From positions 1 to 34,331 of the forward strand of contig WHTI01000016.1 of the NCBI GenBank assembly GCA_009377815.1: DNA of 34,331 nt, read 5' to 3'. The notes under the pieces are model-generated. The model worked only from the letters and a program-made list of their open reading frames with translations. It did not search any database and was not told the origin of the DNA. Shown here piece by piece: positions 9,059-16,779 of this stretch. The first letter of the stretch is position 1. The number at the start of each line of letters is the position of its first letter. The position numbers were made by a program, and so were the translations under genes. This stretch comes from Actinomycetota bacterium (GTDB taxonomy: Bacteria > Actinomycetota > CADDZG01 > WHSQ01).

Positions 9059-10173
9059 GGGGCCGTCCACTTCTATACCGCTCCTACGAGCAAGATGGGG
9101 GCCTGCTCAACACCGCGGCCAAGCGGTGGTGGAGCGCAGCATTGCTGGCGGTGCTGGTGTGGGTGCCGTTCCAGGCGTCGCCCGATCTCGTGCTGCTCCT
9201 GGCAACGGCCGCGATCGCGGCGATCGGGGCCATCGGACTCAACATCGTCACCGGCTATGCGGGCCAGGTGTCGCTCGGACACGCGTTCTTCCTCGGGGTC
9301 GGGGCCTACACCGCGGCGGTGCTGAACGGAGATCCGGCGGCGCGCTCCGGGGTGGTCGGGTACGGGCTCGATATGTGGATCTGGCTCCCGGCCGCCGGCC
9401 TCGTGGCCGCCGCCGCCGGGCTGCTTGTAGCTCCGATCGCATTCCGGCTGCGGGGCCTCTACCTCGCGATCGTGACACTAGGGCTCGTGTTCATCGGCGA
9501 TCACATCTTCCGCGAGGCCGAATCGCTTACCGGCGGTGTCGGGGTTGGCCGCAAGGCCGCGGCCCCAGAGCTGTTCGGGTTCAGCTTCGCCGAGCCCGGG
9601 ACGATCCTCGGCGTTCCGCTGGCGCGCGATCAGGGCCTCTATTTCATGGGGCTGATCGCGCTGGTGATCATGGCGCTCTTCGCGCGAAATGTGGCGCGCT
9701 CGGGCGTCGGGCGTGCTTTCGCCGCGGTTCGGGACCGGGACATCGCGGCCGAGGTCATGGGGGTGTCGCTGCGCCGATACAAGATCTATGCGTTCGTGAT
9801 CTCGTCGTTCTACGCGGGCATCGCCGGCAGCCTCCTGTACACGATCAGCCGATTCCTGGAACCGGGCACCTTCGGGTTGCTACTCAGCGTGCAGTACATC
9901 GCGATGGTCCTGATCGGGGGCCCGGCGACCATCTCGGGCTCGATCATGGGCGCCGCCTTCGTCACCCTCCTCCCGCGCCTCATCGAGGAGGTGCCGAGCT
10001 TCGTTCCGATCATCTCTGGCGAGGCGGCCGGAGGGTTCCTCACCACGCAGCAACTCGAGCAGTTCCTCTACGGGCTCCTGATCGTGCTGTTCCTGATCTT
10101 CGAACCGCGCGGGATGTACGGCATCTGGGCGCGCGCCCGCAATTACTGGAAGGCATGGCCGTTCTCGTACTGA
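9055..10173 (+). CDS. livM: ABC transporter inner-membrane permease (LivM-like)
   Basis: A 372-residue permease. The same frame is open far upstream within livH, but the ATG at 9055 overlapping the livH stop gives the correct family length. After a short polar N-terminus comes a membrane core with the LivM hallmark GLNIVTGYAGQVSLGHAFF, then YLAIVTLGLVFI, the coupling-loop region SGVGRAFAAVRDRDIAAEVMGV and SLLYTISRFLEPGTFGL. The C-terminal EPRGMYGIW is the usual ending of the family. It pairs with LivH. Confidence 0.92.
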   Translation: MRGRPLLYRSYEQDGGLLNTAAKRWWSAALLAVLVWVPFQASPDLVLLLATAAIAAIGAIGLNIVTGYAGQVSLGHAFFLGVGAYTAAVLNGDPAARSGVVGYGLDMWIWLPAAGLVAAAAGLLVAPIAFRLRGLYLAIVTLGLVFIGDHIFREAESLTGGVGVGRKAAAPELFGFSFAEPGTILGVPLARDQGLYFMGLIALVIMALFARNVARSGVGRAFAAVRDRDIAAEVMGVSLRRYKIYAFVISSFYAGIAGSLLYTISRFLEPGTFGLLLSVQYIAMVLIGGPATISGSIMGAAFVTLLPRLIEEVPSFVPIISGEAAGGFLTTQQLEQFLYGLLIVLFLIFEPRGMYGIWARARNYWKAWPFSY

Positions 10174-10217
10174 GTTGGTTGGCAGGCAGGCAAGCAAGCG
10201 AGAGATAGGGGGAGAGG

Positions 10218-11549
10218 ATGAACCAACGAGATAACAGCGCCCGATGGTTGTTGGTGGCGTTGGTATGCGTGCTCGCTCTCGTCGCGGCGAGCTGCGACGG
10301 TCGCGATGACGGTGGCGACAACGGAGACGACGGGGACGGCGAGATCGCCACCGATGTCGGAGTCACCGAGGAGCCGTGTGCGGATGCGGTCAACGAGGAC
10401 AACGGCTGCATCTACCTCGGGACGTTGTCGGATCTGACGATCGGCCCGTTCGCCGCTCTGGCGGTGCCGATCACCGATGCTCAGGCTGCGTTCTGGAACA
10501 AGGTCAACGAGGAGGGTGGCATCGGCGGTGCCTACGATGTCGACGCCACGACCTTCGTTGAGGACAATGAGTACAACCCCGAGGTCCACGTGCAGAAGTA
10601 CCAGGAGATCGAGCCCGAGATCCTGGCACTGGCGCAGACGCTCGGAACCCCGCCGACGTTGGCGGCGCTCGACTTCTACATCGACGATGAGATCGTCGGT
10701 GCGCCGGCCTCGTGGTGGTCGGGGTGGGAGTTGGAGGACAACATCCTCGAGTCGGGCACCAACTACTGCCTCGAATCGATGAACGCGATCGACTACGCGA
10801 TCGGGGAGTTCGGCGTCGAGACCGTGCAGGCGGTCGGCTATCCCGGTGACTACGGTGGCGACGCGGCCGCGGGGGCCGAGATCGCCGCGGAGGTGAACGA
10901 CCTGGAGTTCCTCGGGGCGGTCGAGACCGCGCCCAACGCGGTCGCAGGGAGCCAGGAGGCGGCCATCGGCGCGGTCCTCCGGGCTGAGCCCGACCTCGTC
11001 ATCATCACGACCGGTCCCGCCGAGATGGCCGAGATCGTCGGTGGCACCGCGGCGCAAGGCTTCGAGGGACGGTACATCGGAACCTCGCCGACATGGAACA
11101 AGGGCGTCCTCGAAAGCCCGGCCGCTCCCGCGATCGAGGCGCTCTACCTCCAATCGGGTCCGTGGGCGCCGTTCGACACCGACACCCCGGGCCACGAGGC
11201 GATGCGTGCCGCGGTCGGCGACGTCGACCCGAACGACGGTTACACGTCGGGATGGGCGTGGTCGTATCCGCTCAAGGCGGTCCTCGAGGCTGCTTACGAG
11301 AACGGCGATCTCACCCGCGCCGGGGTGGTTCAGGCCGCGGGCGAACTCGAGTCGGTCGACTACGAGGGCATGCTGCCCGAGGAAGCGGGGCATTTTGCCG
11401 GAGAGCCCAACGACACCGTGTTCCGCGGAGCGGTCATCAGCCGCCCGGATGCCGCGGCGCCCTCGGGCGTGACGGTGGTCGAGGACTTCTTCACCGGCCC
11501 GACCGCGGAGGGTTACGAGTTCACCGAGCCCTGCGCGGCAGCCGGGTAA
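10218..11549 (+). CDS. Periplasmic-type substrate-binding lipoprotein (LivK-like)
   Basis: A 443-residue binding protein for the transporter encoded upstream. The N-terminus is a lipoprotein signal: charged start, hydrophobic stretch LLVALVCVLALVAAS and Cys at residue 26 as the probable lipidation site; the -3 position is Ala instead of the usual Leu. An Asp/Gly-rich linker (about 27-45) follows, then the bilobed type I periplasmic-binding fold, seen in YLGTLSDLTIGPFAALAVP and YPGDYGGDAAAGAEIAAEV. GGGGGAGAGG precedes the ATG. The 44-nt gap from livM contains only a short GGCA/AGCA-rich stretch, so it is probably part of the same operon. Ligand unknown. Confidence 0.88.
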   Translation: MNQRDNSARWLLVALVCVLALVAASCDGRDDGGDNGDDGDGEIATDVGVTEEPCADAVNEDNGCIYLGTLSDLTIGPFAALAVPITDAQAAFWNKVNEEGGIGGAYDVDATTFVEDNEYNPEVHVQKYQEIEPEILALAQTLGTPPTLAALDFYIDDEIVGAPASWWSGWELEDNILESGTNYCLESMNAIDYAIGEFGVETVQAVGYPGDYGGDAAAGAEIAAEVNDLEFLGAVETAPNAVAGSQEAAIGAVLRAEPDLVIITTGPAEMAEIVGGTAAQGFEGRYIGTSPTWNKGVLESPAAPAIEALYLQSGPWAPFDTDTPGHEAMRAAVGDVDPNDGYTSGWAWSYPLKAVLEAAYENGDLTRAGVVQAAGELESVDYEGMLPEEAGHFAGEPNDTVFRGAVISRPDAAAPSGVTVVEDFFTGPTAEGYEFTEPCAAAG

Positions 11550-11570
11550 GCGTTCGTCTCGATCGGTTCT

Positions 11571-11598
11571 GGAGCCGGCCCTTCCGGAGGCCGGCTCC
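11571..11598 (+). terminator. Strong hairpin ending the ABC operon
   Basis: A perfect 10-bp stem (11571-11580 with 11589-11598, GGAGCCGGCC on the left arm) with an 8-nt loop lies 22 nt after the binding-protein stop. There is no clear T-run after it, as often in high-GC actinobacteria. Confidence 0.6.
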
Positions 11599-11668
11599 GT
11601 GCCGCCGATGAGTTTCTCCGGATCACTCCGTCTTAGGGGTTAGTGACTACGAGACAAGGAGAACCGTG

Positions 11669-12232
11669 ATGGGACGGATAGTGGTAACGGAGTTCATCTC
11701 GCTCGACGGCGTGGTTGAGGATCCCGGAGGCAGCGAGGATTTCAAGTATGGAGGTTGGAGCTTCGCGTTCGAGCGTGGCGCCGACGGCGATCAGTTCAAA
11801 CTCGATGAGACCCGCCAGGCGGACGCGATGCTGCTCGGCCGGGTGACCTACGAAGGATTCGCGGAGGCGTGGCCGTCGCGAGAGGGCGAGTTCGCCGAAA
11901 AGTTCAACAGCATGCCGAAGTACGTCGTGTCCTCGACGCTCAAGGATCCCGAGTGGGCCAACTCGACCGTACTCGAGGGCGACGTCGTCGACGAGGTCTC
12001 GAAGCTGAAGCGTGGGTTCGACGGCGAGATCCAGGTCGCCGGCAGCGTTCAGTTGGTCCAGGCGTTGATCGAGAACGACCTGGTAGACGAGCTACACTTG
12101 ATGGTCTTTCCGGTGATCCTCGGCCGCGGGAAGCGCCTCTTCGGCGAGACGACCGACAAGAAGACCTGGCGTCTCACGAGCTCAACGGTCGTAGGTGACG
12201 GCGTCTCGATCCAGGTATTGCAGCCCGCCTGA
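11669..12232 (+). CDS. RibD C-terminal/dihydrofolate-reductase-like protein
   Basis: A 187-residue protein of the RibD_C/DHFR-like fold, related to YyaP/YwjB-type proteins rather than to true FolA. Signs are the N-terminal VVTEFISLDGVVEDPGG, LLGRVTYEGFAEAWPSR, the segment KYVVSSTLKDPEW, the nucleotide-binding IQVAGSVQLVQALIENDLVDE and the closing FPVILGRGKRLFGE. The family is predicted to bind NAD(P)H; physiological substrates are mostly unknown. AAGGAG lies 7 nt before the ATG at 11669; the adjacent GTG at 11666 is too close to it. It stands alone, after the operon hairpin. Confidence 0.85.
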   Translation: MGRIVVTEFISLDGVVEDPGGSEDFKYGGWSFAFERGADGDQFKLDETRQADAMLLGRVTYEGFAEAWPSREGEFAEKFNSMPKYVVSSTLKDPEWANSTVLEGDVVDEVSKLKRGFDGEIQVAGSVQLVQALIENDLVDELHLMVFPVILGRGKRLFGETTDKKTWRLTSSTVVGDGVSIQVLQPA

Positions 12233-12265
12233 TCCTGAAGAAGTTCAGCTCCGCATGATCGAGTT

Positions 12266-12294
12266 GTGTCACAGGGTCTCGTCATGATGGGGGC
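12266..12294 (+). repeat. Duplicated upstream block of the DUF4262 pair
   Basis: GTGTCAC at 12266-12272 lies exactly 22 nt before the ATG of the first DUF4262 gene. The same GTGTCAC at 12774-12780 lies exactly 22 nt before the ATG of the second copy, and the 22-nt spacers are similar (both have CTCG followed by CAT-AT-rich bases). The tandem duplication therefore included the upstream signal. Confidence 0.45.
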
Positions 12295-12765
12295 ATGTGC
12301 GATCTATGCGACGGAGCGAGCCTTGACGAGGCTCGGTTCAAGTTCCTGTGGATGATCGAGCGGTTCGGCTGGGCGCTCCAGTACGTGGAAGGCCCGACCT
12401 CGGTCGAGGATTCCTGGTGTTACTCGATCGGCCTGGCCGAGAAGTTCAGCCATCCCGAACTGATCGTGTCGGGGGTCGGGATGGGGGAGGCCGCGGGCGT
12501 GCTGAACGCCCTGGGAGACATGGTCCGCTGGGGCACCCGGCTCGAGGCGGGTGACGCCAAACGACTGCCGAGCGGCGAGTACGCGTACCTCAGCCCGGTT
12601 CACCCGGTCCACTTCGACCGGGGCGTGTTCGCAACCTGGGTCGATCTCTACGAGGCGATGGGTAAGGACCCCGAGCGGGCCGCACTCGAGGTCATCCTGC
12701 CGGGCCAGGATCGGCTGTTGCTCGAGCCGAACTCACCCATCGGAGAGCCACCGGTCGACCGCTGA
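12295..12765 (+). CDS. DUF4262 domain protein, intact copy
   Basis: A 156-residue protein recognised as DUF4262 from MCDLCDGASLDEARF, the Trp-rich IERFGWALQYVEG, the SWCYSIGLAEKFSHPELIVSG block, and a late VHPVHFDRGVFATW. The function of the family is not established; it is cytosolic and often found as small stand-alone genes in actinobacteria. The N-terminal Cys-x-x-Cys could bind metal, but the second Cys is absent from the adjacent paralogue. GGGGGC directly before the ATG is a poor ribosome-binding site. A damaged paralogue follows 37 nt downstream. Confidence 0.8.
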   Translation: MCDLCDGASLDEARFKFLWMIERFGWALQYVEGPTSVEDSWCYSIGLAEKFSHPELIVSGVGMGEAAGVLNALGDMVRWGTRLEAGDAKRLPSGEYAYLSPVHPVHFDRGVFATWVDLYEAMGKDPERAALEVILPGQDRLLLEPNSPIGEPPVDR

Positions 12766-12802
12766 CGATTCTCGTGTCACACGCCCTCGGCATCATCGAG
12801 GT

Positions 12803-13307
12803 ATGTGTGAGATGGGCAACGGAGCGACCCTCGATGAGCTGCGGTTCCGGCTTCACGGCACGATCGAGAGACACGGCTGGGGGCCTGCAGTACGTGGGCG
12901 ACGGCAGGGCATCGAGATCGTGGTGCTACTCGGTTGGCCTCGCCGAGCGCTTCGAGCATCCCGAGCTGGTGGTCGTGGGTCTGGAGGCCGAGGATGCCGG
13001 CGGGCTCCTCAATGCGATCGGCGATCTCGTCCGCGACGGTGAGCGCCTCCAGCCGGGCGAGTTGGTCTTCGATGACGACGGCTTCCACTTCCATCTGAGC
13101 AAGGTCCATCCCGCCCACTTCAGCCGAGGGGTCTTCGCGGTGTGGGTCGACTACTACCGAGCCCTCGGGCGGAAGCCCCTCCAGGCCCCGATCGAGGTCG
13201 TCCCCGGGGGCCGGCGCCCGAGGCTCGACCGGGCCAACTCCCCGATAGGAGCCCCGCCCGACCAGCGTCGCCGCCGCCCGAACCGCCGCCGCCCGCGTAG
13301 GCGCTGA
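12803..13307 (+). pseudogene. DUF4262 paralogue with single-base frameshift
   Basis: The ATG at 12803 opens MCEMGNGATLDELRFRLHGTIERHGWG, then homology is lost in that frame. In the frame shifted by one base it resumes immediately as LQYVGDGRASRSWCYSVGL and continues to an Arg-rich tail ending at 13307. Removing one G from the GGGGG run at 12879-12883 restores a reading frame of about 167 residues that aligns along its length with the copy at 12295-12765. It is either a true inactivating insertion or a homopolymer sequencing error. The Arg/Pro-rich last 20 residues are absent from the intact copy. The CxxC of the first copy is CEMG here. Confidence 0.8.
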
Positions 13308-13330
13308 CCGGCCCCCCTGCAGCCTCTCCC

Positions 13331-13359
13331 TTGACTGCTCGAAATGCTCATATTATTCT
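13331..13359 (+). promoter_or_regulatory. Candidate promoter of the HARE-HTH/PIN pair
   Basis: TTGACT (13331-13336) is followed after 17 nt by TATTCT (13354-13359) in an AT-rich island within GC-rich DNA. Transcription would begin near 13366, upstream of both possible starts of the next gene (ATG 13379, GTG 13394). Confidence 0.5.
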
Positions 13360-13393
13360 CTTACAAAGTACAAAGAGTATGGAAGGCGGTATC

Positions 13394-13927
13394 GTGGATC
13401 TGCGGGACGAACTCGAGGAATTGGTGAAGGGTCACTTCTCATCGGCGAACGACGCGGAGAGAGCTGCCACGGCAGCGACGGCCCTTGCTGCCTACCTGCG
13501 GGCGGACGAGATGGCGCAAACTGCTCTGAGGGCGCCCGAGGCCAACTCTCAGGCCAACGCCGGCATGTCGTTCGCGGGCCTGAGCCTTCATGTCGCGGCC
13601 GAACGCGCGCTGGAGGAAGCCGGTGTACCGCTGCACGTGAAAGAGCTAGGGAAGCGCGTGAAGGCGAGGGGGTGGAAGCACCAGCGGCCGGTCAGCCGCC
13701 CGGATCAGATCAATTACCAACTGGCCGCTCGGCTTCCACGTCACGACGACGTGTTCATCCGGGTGGCCCCCAATACCTTCGCCTTGGTTCGCTGGGGAGA
13801 GGGCCGGTCGAAAGGTGCGCTGGCCAAGCCAAGGACCGGATTGTTCCGGGGCCCCGGCGGAGCGACCGGCGCTTCGCTCGGAGAACGATCCGAGGAAGTG
13901 GCGGAGTCTGCATGGCGCTCGTCCTAG
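13394..13927 (+). CDS. HARE-HTH-type winged-helix protein, possible antitoxin
   Basis: A protein of 177 residues. The centre (about 58-135) matches the HARE-HTH winged helix: SLHVAAERALEEAGVPLHVKEL, then KRVKARGW and the C-terminal wing DDVFIRVAPNTFALVRWGEG. This domain is known from eukaryotic ASXL proteins and bacterial restriction enzymes and is thought to bind DNA. The N-terminal 50 residues are helical and Ala/Glu-rich; the C-terminal 40 are Gly/Ser-rich and probably disordered. I chose GTG 13394 because GGAAGG lies about 7 nt upstream; ATG 13379 is also possible. The last 16 nt overlap the PIN gene, so the two are translationally coupled. An antitoxin role is inferred only from this position. 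Confidence 0.7.
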   Translation: MDLRDELEELVKGHFSSANDAERAATAATALAAYLRADEMAQTALRAPEANSQANAGMSFAGLSLHVAAERALEEAGVPLHVKELGKRVKARGWKHQRPVSRPDQINYQLAARLPRHDDVFIRVAPNTFALVRWGEGRSKGALAKPRTGLFRGPGGATGASLGERSEEVAESAWRSS

Positions 13928-14325
13928 ACACGGGGGTCGTCTACGCGGCCCTCGATGAGTCCGATAGTGATCACGACCGATGCGCTGCCCTCGTCTCGGA
14001 GACGAAGGAACAGTTGGTGATCCCGCAGCCGGTGTGTGTGGAGGTTGACTACTGGATCCGAAAGAACGCAAACGTCGACGCCTGGCTCGCGTTCTGCGAA
14101 GACATCGTGGCGGGCGCCTACAGCCTGTGGAGCGTGGACGGGGACCTGTTGCTGCGCGCCGCTCAACTCCAAGTCCAGTTCGCCGATCAGCCGATCGGCT
14201 TCGTCGACGCGAGCGTGTTCGCTACGTGCGAGTCCCTCGGCGAGGACAAGGTAGCGACCCTGGACAGGCGCCACTTCGGGGTCCTGAGGACCGGTGAGGG
14301 GAAGCAGCTTCGGCTCCTCCCCTAG
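13912..14325 (+). CDS. PIN-domain ribonuclease, probable VapC-like toxin
   Basis: A 137-residue PIN-fold protein. The acidic active-site residues are all visible: D6 (LVLDTGVVYAAL), E44 (VCVEVDYW), D99 (GFVDASVFA) and D118 (VATLDRRHF). The family cleaves RNA using Mg2+, and in VapBC modules it inhibits translation until bound by an antitoxin. The start lies inside the upstream HARE-HTH gene, with GGAAGTGGCGGAG ahead of it. The usual VapB partner (AbrB, RHH or Phd type) is absent, so the HARE-HTH protein is the only candidate antitoxin. The gene ends before the palindrome that precedes the Fic gene. Confidence 0.82.
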   Translation: MALVLDTGVVYAALDESDSDHDRCAALVSETKEQLVIPQPVCVEVDYWIRKNANVDAWLAFCEDIVAGAYSLWSVDGDLLLRAAQLQVQFADQPIGFVDASVFATCESLGEDKVATLDRRHFGVLRTGEGKQLRLLP

Positions 14326-14437
14326 GGCCGGCCCTCGAAGTTGGGCCCCTGCATCATGACCATGCGAGCGAGGTGGGTTCATCCCACGAGATCGCGGAGA
14401 GCCGGAAAGGACCCCTCGCGGGCCGCTTCGCTATCTT

Positions 14438-14479
14438 CTTGCTAAGGATACTTAACAGGTCTAAAGTATCCTTAGCAAG
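14438..14479 (+). promoter_or_regulatory. Perfect 16-bp inverted repeat over the first Fic promoter
   Basis: CTTGCTAAGGATACTT (14438-14453) is repeated inverted at 14464-14479 with a 10-nt spacer. TTGCTA (14439-14444) and TAAAGT (14462-14467), 17 nt apart, form a plausible -35/-10 pair inside the repeat. A dimeric repressor bound here would block transcription. The Fic protein downstream has its own C-terminal winged helix and is the natural candidate. A terminator for the PIN gene is less likely because no T-run follows. Confidence 0.65.
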
Positions 14480-14502
14480 CAACAATGGAAGGTAGGTAGC
14501 AG

Positions 14503-15648
14503 ATGGACGCGGAGGCGTTCTCCGAGGCGCAACGAGGGTATCTCAGGAGGCATCCAGGGGGCTACCTGGCATTCGTTCCGCCCTCCCTTCCACCGGAATT
14601 GGAGTTGGCGCCTGATCTGGTGAACGCCCTATCGGAAGCCGATCGCAACCTCGGCCTGCTCGCGGGAGCGGGGGAGTGGTTGCCCAATCCACACCTCCTG
14701 ATTCGATCGTTCGTGAAGAGAGAAGCTGTCCTATCGAGCCGGATCGAAGGGACCCAGGCTTCGATTGTCGACCTGGTTCTCTTCGAGGCTTCCCCCAGAA
14801 CGTCCACCGTGTCGGATGTGCGTGAGGTTGCCAATTACGTTCGAGCGCTGGAACTCGGAGTTCATGAGGATCGGGTGTTGCCCATCAGCTTGCGACTGAT
14901 GCGCGACCTCCACCGGGAACTGATTACCGGCATCGGAGGAGCGCACCTAACACCAGGGGAGTTCCGGACCTCACAGAATTGGATCGGCCCGCCCGGCTGC
15001 ACACTGAATCAAGCCTCGTATGTGCCGCCTCCGCCGGAAGACATGCGCGACGCGCTGGACGCTTTCGAGAAGTACCTGCACGCGAAGAGCGACTTCCCTC
15101 CGCTCATTCGTCTGGCGATCGTGCACTATCAGTTCGAGGCGATCCACCCCTTCCTGGATGGCAACGGGCGGGTGGGAAGGCTCCTTGTCACCCTCCTCCT
15201 TCACGAGTGGAGGCTGCTGCCTCAACCGCTCCTGTATCTGAGCGCGTTCTTCGAGCGTCATCGAAATGATTACTACCGACTGCTCCTTGGGGTCAGCCTC
15301 GCCGGCGACTGGGAGGAGTGGATCACGTTCTTCCTTACGGGGATCGCCGAGCAATCTGCTGACGTGGTTGAACGAGCAAGGCGATTGTTAGCTCTGAGAG
15401 AGCGTTATCGATCCGAGTTGCACACAGCCAGATCTTCAGCCCTACCTCTGAAGCTTGTTGACCACTTGTTCGAGCAGCCGGCTTTGAATCTGGCGCAAGC
15501 CCGAGAACTATTGGGCGTATCTGCCCGGGCAGCCAGCATGAATGTGCAGAAGCTCGAGGAGGCTGGGATCGTCGTAGAGGTCACGAAGAGGGCCCGCAAC
15601 CGGGTCTACGTGGCGGACGAGATCCTCGATCTCATCCGAGAGCCCTAG
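14503..15648 (+). CDS. Fic family adenylyltransferase with winged-helix tail (copy 1)
   Basis: A 381-residue Fic protein, predicted to transfer AMP (or a related nucleotide moiety) from a nucleotide to a hydroxyl side chain. The Fic core is HPFLDGNGRVGR with catalytic H215, preceded by the flap region. A self-inhibitory helix of the class II pattern S-x-x-x-E-(G/N) is present as SSRIEG (S78, E82, G83), in the Fic_N domain. The C-terminal 70 residues form a winged helix (LLGVSARAASMNVQKLEEAG) that could bind the palindrome upstream. GGAAGG precedes the ATG by about 9 nt. It is convergent with the RES gene, with a single base between stops. Target protein unknown. Confidence 0.9.
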   Translation: MDAEAFSEAQRGYLRRHPGGYLAFVPPSLPPELELAPDLVNALSEADRNLGLLAGAGEWLPNPHLLIRSFVKREAVLSSRIEGTQASIVDLVLFEASPRTSTVSDVREVANYVRALELGVHEDRVLPISLRLMRDLHRELITGIGGAHLTPGEFRTSQNWIGPPGCTLNQASYVPPPPEDMRDALDAFEKYLHAKSDFPPLIRLAIVHYQFEAIHPFLDGNGRVGRLLVTLLLHEWRLLPQPLLYLSAFFERHRNDYYRLLLGVSLAGDWEEWITFFLTGIAEQSADVVERARRLLALRERYRSELHTARSSALPLKLVDHLFEQPALNLAQARELLGVSARAASMNVQKLEEAGIVVEVTKRARNRVYVADEILDLIREP

Positions 15649-15649
15649 C

Positions 15650-16210
15650 TCACTGCCCCTTCCAAGGCCGGTTCAGTGTCAGGGACGCTTCCTGAACCAA
15701 TCCCATTTCCGAGACAAGGGGACGAACTTCGCTGACCTCGACCCGATCTCGATCCCATATGCCGAAGGATCCCCATTCGGGGCAGTGATAACTCCACCAC
15801 CTGACTCCGCCCCATCTTCCATCGGAGTGAATGCTCATCGCCCAATGCTGGGTTACCGCCCGTTCTCTGGTCACGACGCGGGAGGGTCTGAGGGACCGTT
15901 CCACCAGAGAATGGGGGTCATCAAGGTCCAGTACCTCCGTCTCGCCTACTTCGTATGTGGCGAGTGCCCTTTGACTGCCAGGGAGTATCGGAGGTCCGGC
16001 CAGCAACCCAGGTGACCAGATGGCCATGTTGCCGAAGGCTTCTCCGATCGCTCCAACGGGGACATCGGAGGCATACAAGACGAGATAGTGGTCAGGATTG
16101 TCCACTCTCCCCGACCCCTGCTGTGCGTTGATGTGAAGAGGATGGCCAGGTTCATCGGCCTTGGCATTCTCTAACCACGGGAACACTCGGAACAGGCGGC
16201 GGGGCTTCAT
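15650..16210 (-). CDS. RES-domain toxin
   Basis: A 186-residue protein matching the RES family, toxins that in studied cases degrade NAD+. Family features visible are an N-terminal LFRVF, the GRVDNPDHYLVLYASDVPVGAIGEAFGN block (Arg near 35 and Glu near 57, conserved positions), a central TYEVGETEVLDLDDP, and VVTRERAVTQHWAMSIH followed by GVRWWSYHCPEWGSFGIW. The start overlaps the antitoxin stop by 4 nt on the same strand, the typical RES/Xre arrangement with antitoxin first. The protein is somewhat longer than many RES toxins. Expressed activity should be neutralised by the protein from 16207-16752. Confidence 0.85.
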   Translation of the reverse strand: MKPRRLFRVFPWLENAKADEPGHPLHINAQQGSGRVDNPDHYLVLYASDVPVGAIGEAFGNMAIWSPGLLAGPPILPGSQRALATYEVGETEVLDLDDPHSLVERSLRPSRVVTRERAVTQHWAMSIHSDGRWGGVRWWSYHCPEWGSFGIWDRDRVEVSEVRPLVSEMGLVQEASLTLNRPWKGQ

Positions 16211-16752
16211 GCAAAGGCTCCCTCGGCTTCCGCATCGATCGCCTCGATCAATGGCCCGACGCCCTTGAGATGGAGGACGTCGAGGGGGCGTCCCCCGAGG
16301 TGTGAGTTCTGGGACGTCAACCAGATCTCGGCTTGTTCTCGAGGGTAGATCTGGAGCAGCCTGCTGAGCACATAGTCGAGATCCAGTACCCGTTTTCGGC
16401 TAACCGGCCCGAGTCTCTCCTTCCCCTGACGCCAGCGCGATGGCTGCGATTGCGATACCTCTAGCAACGAGGCCACTCGATTGTTGCCAAAGCCTTCAAC
16501 CAGACGTTCCAATCGTTCCTCTTCCCCGACGACAAATAGCAGGGGCGTTTGCGTATCGTCCTTCTTTTGCGCTGCCGCTTTCATCCGGGCAGCAGGTTGC
16601 ACCCCCGCGTTCTTCCGACTGCGGGTCTTCTTTCTGCCCTGCGCCACCGTCTTCTTCTTACGGGCGACGACGTCAGACTTTGCCCTCGCCTTCTTTGCCG
16701 TGTCCTTGGATTGCTTGTTTGACTTCCCGGCACTCCTTGACCTGTTCGCCAT
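16207..16752 (-). CDS. Xre/MbcA/ParS-type antitoxin with Lys/Arg-rich N-terminal tail
   Basis: A 181-residue antitoxin for the RES toxin. The C-terminal half is standard: a helix-turn-helix (about 86-112, NNRVASLLEVSQSQPSRWRQG) and a toxin-binding domain (about 135-181, IYPREQAEIWLTSQNSHLGG then PLDVLHLKG). The first 65 residues are unusual: they hold more than 20 Lys/Arg, with KKAR, ARKKKT and RKKTRSRK clusters, are probably disordered, and recall histone H1-like tails. AGGAGG lies 5 nt before the ATG, so this long start is well supported. The tail may add non-specific DNA binding. Autoregulation at the repeat around 16780-16800 is likely. Confidence 0.85.
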   Translation of the reverse strand: MANRSRSAGKSNKQSKDTAKKARAKSDVVARKKKTVAQGRKKTRSRKNAGVQPAARMKAAAQKKDDTQTPLLFVVGEEERLERLVEGFGNNRVASLLEVSQSQPSRWRQGKERLGPVSRKRVLDLDYVLSRLLQIYPREQAEIWLTSQNSHLGGRPLDVLHLKGVGPLIEAIDAEAEGAFA

Positions 16753-16779
16753 GGGGTCCTCCTGATCGCTTCACATTGC

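Noticed and set aside
9126-10208. Plus-strand frame overlapping livM in another phase
   Set aside because: Arg/Gly-rich shadow; livM in its own frame has all family motifs.
12879-12883. Programmed frameshift in the second DUF4262 gene
   Set aside because: There is only a five-G run without a classic slippery heptamer, downstream pseudoknot or stimulatory Shine-Dalgarno; mutation or sequencing error is simpler.
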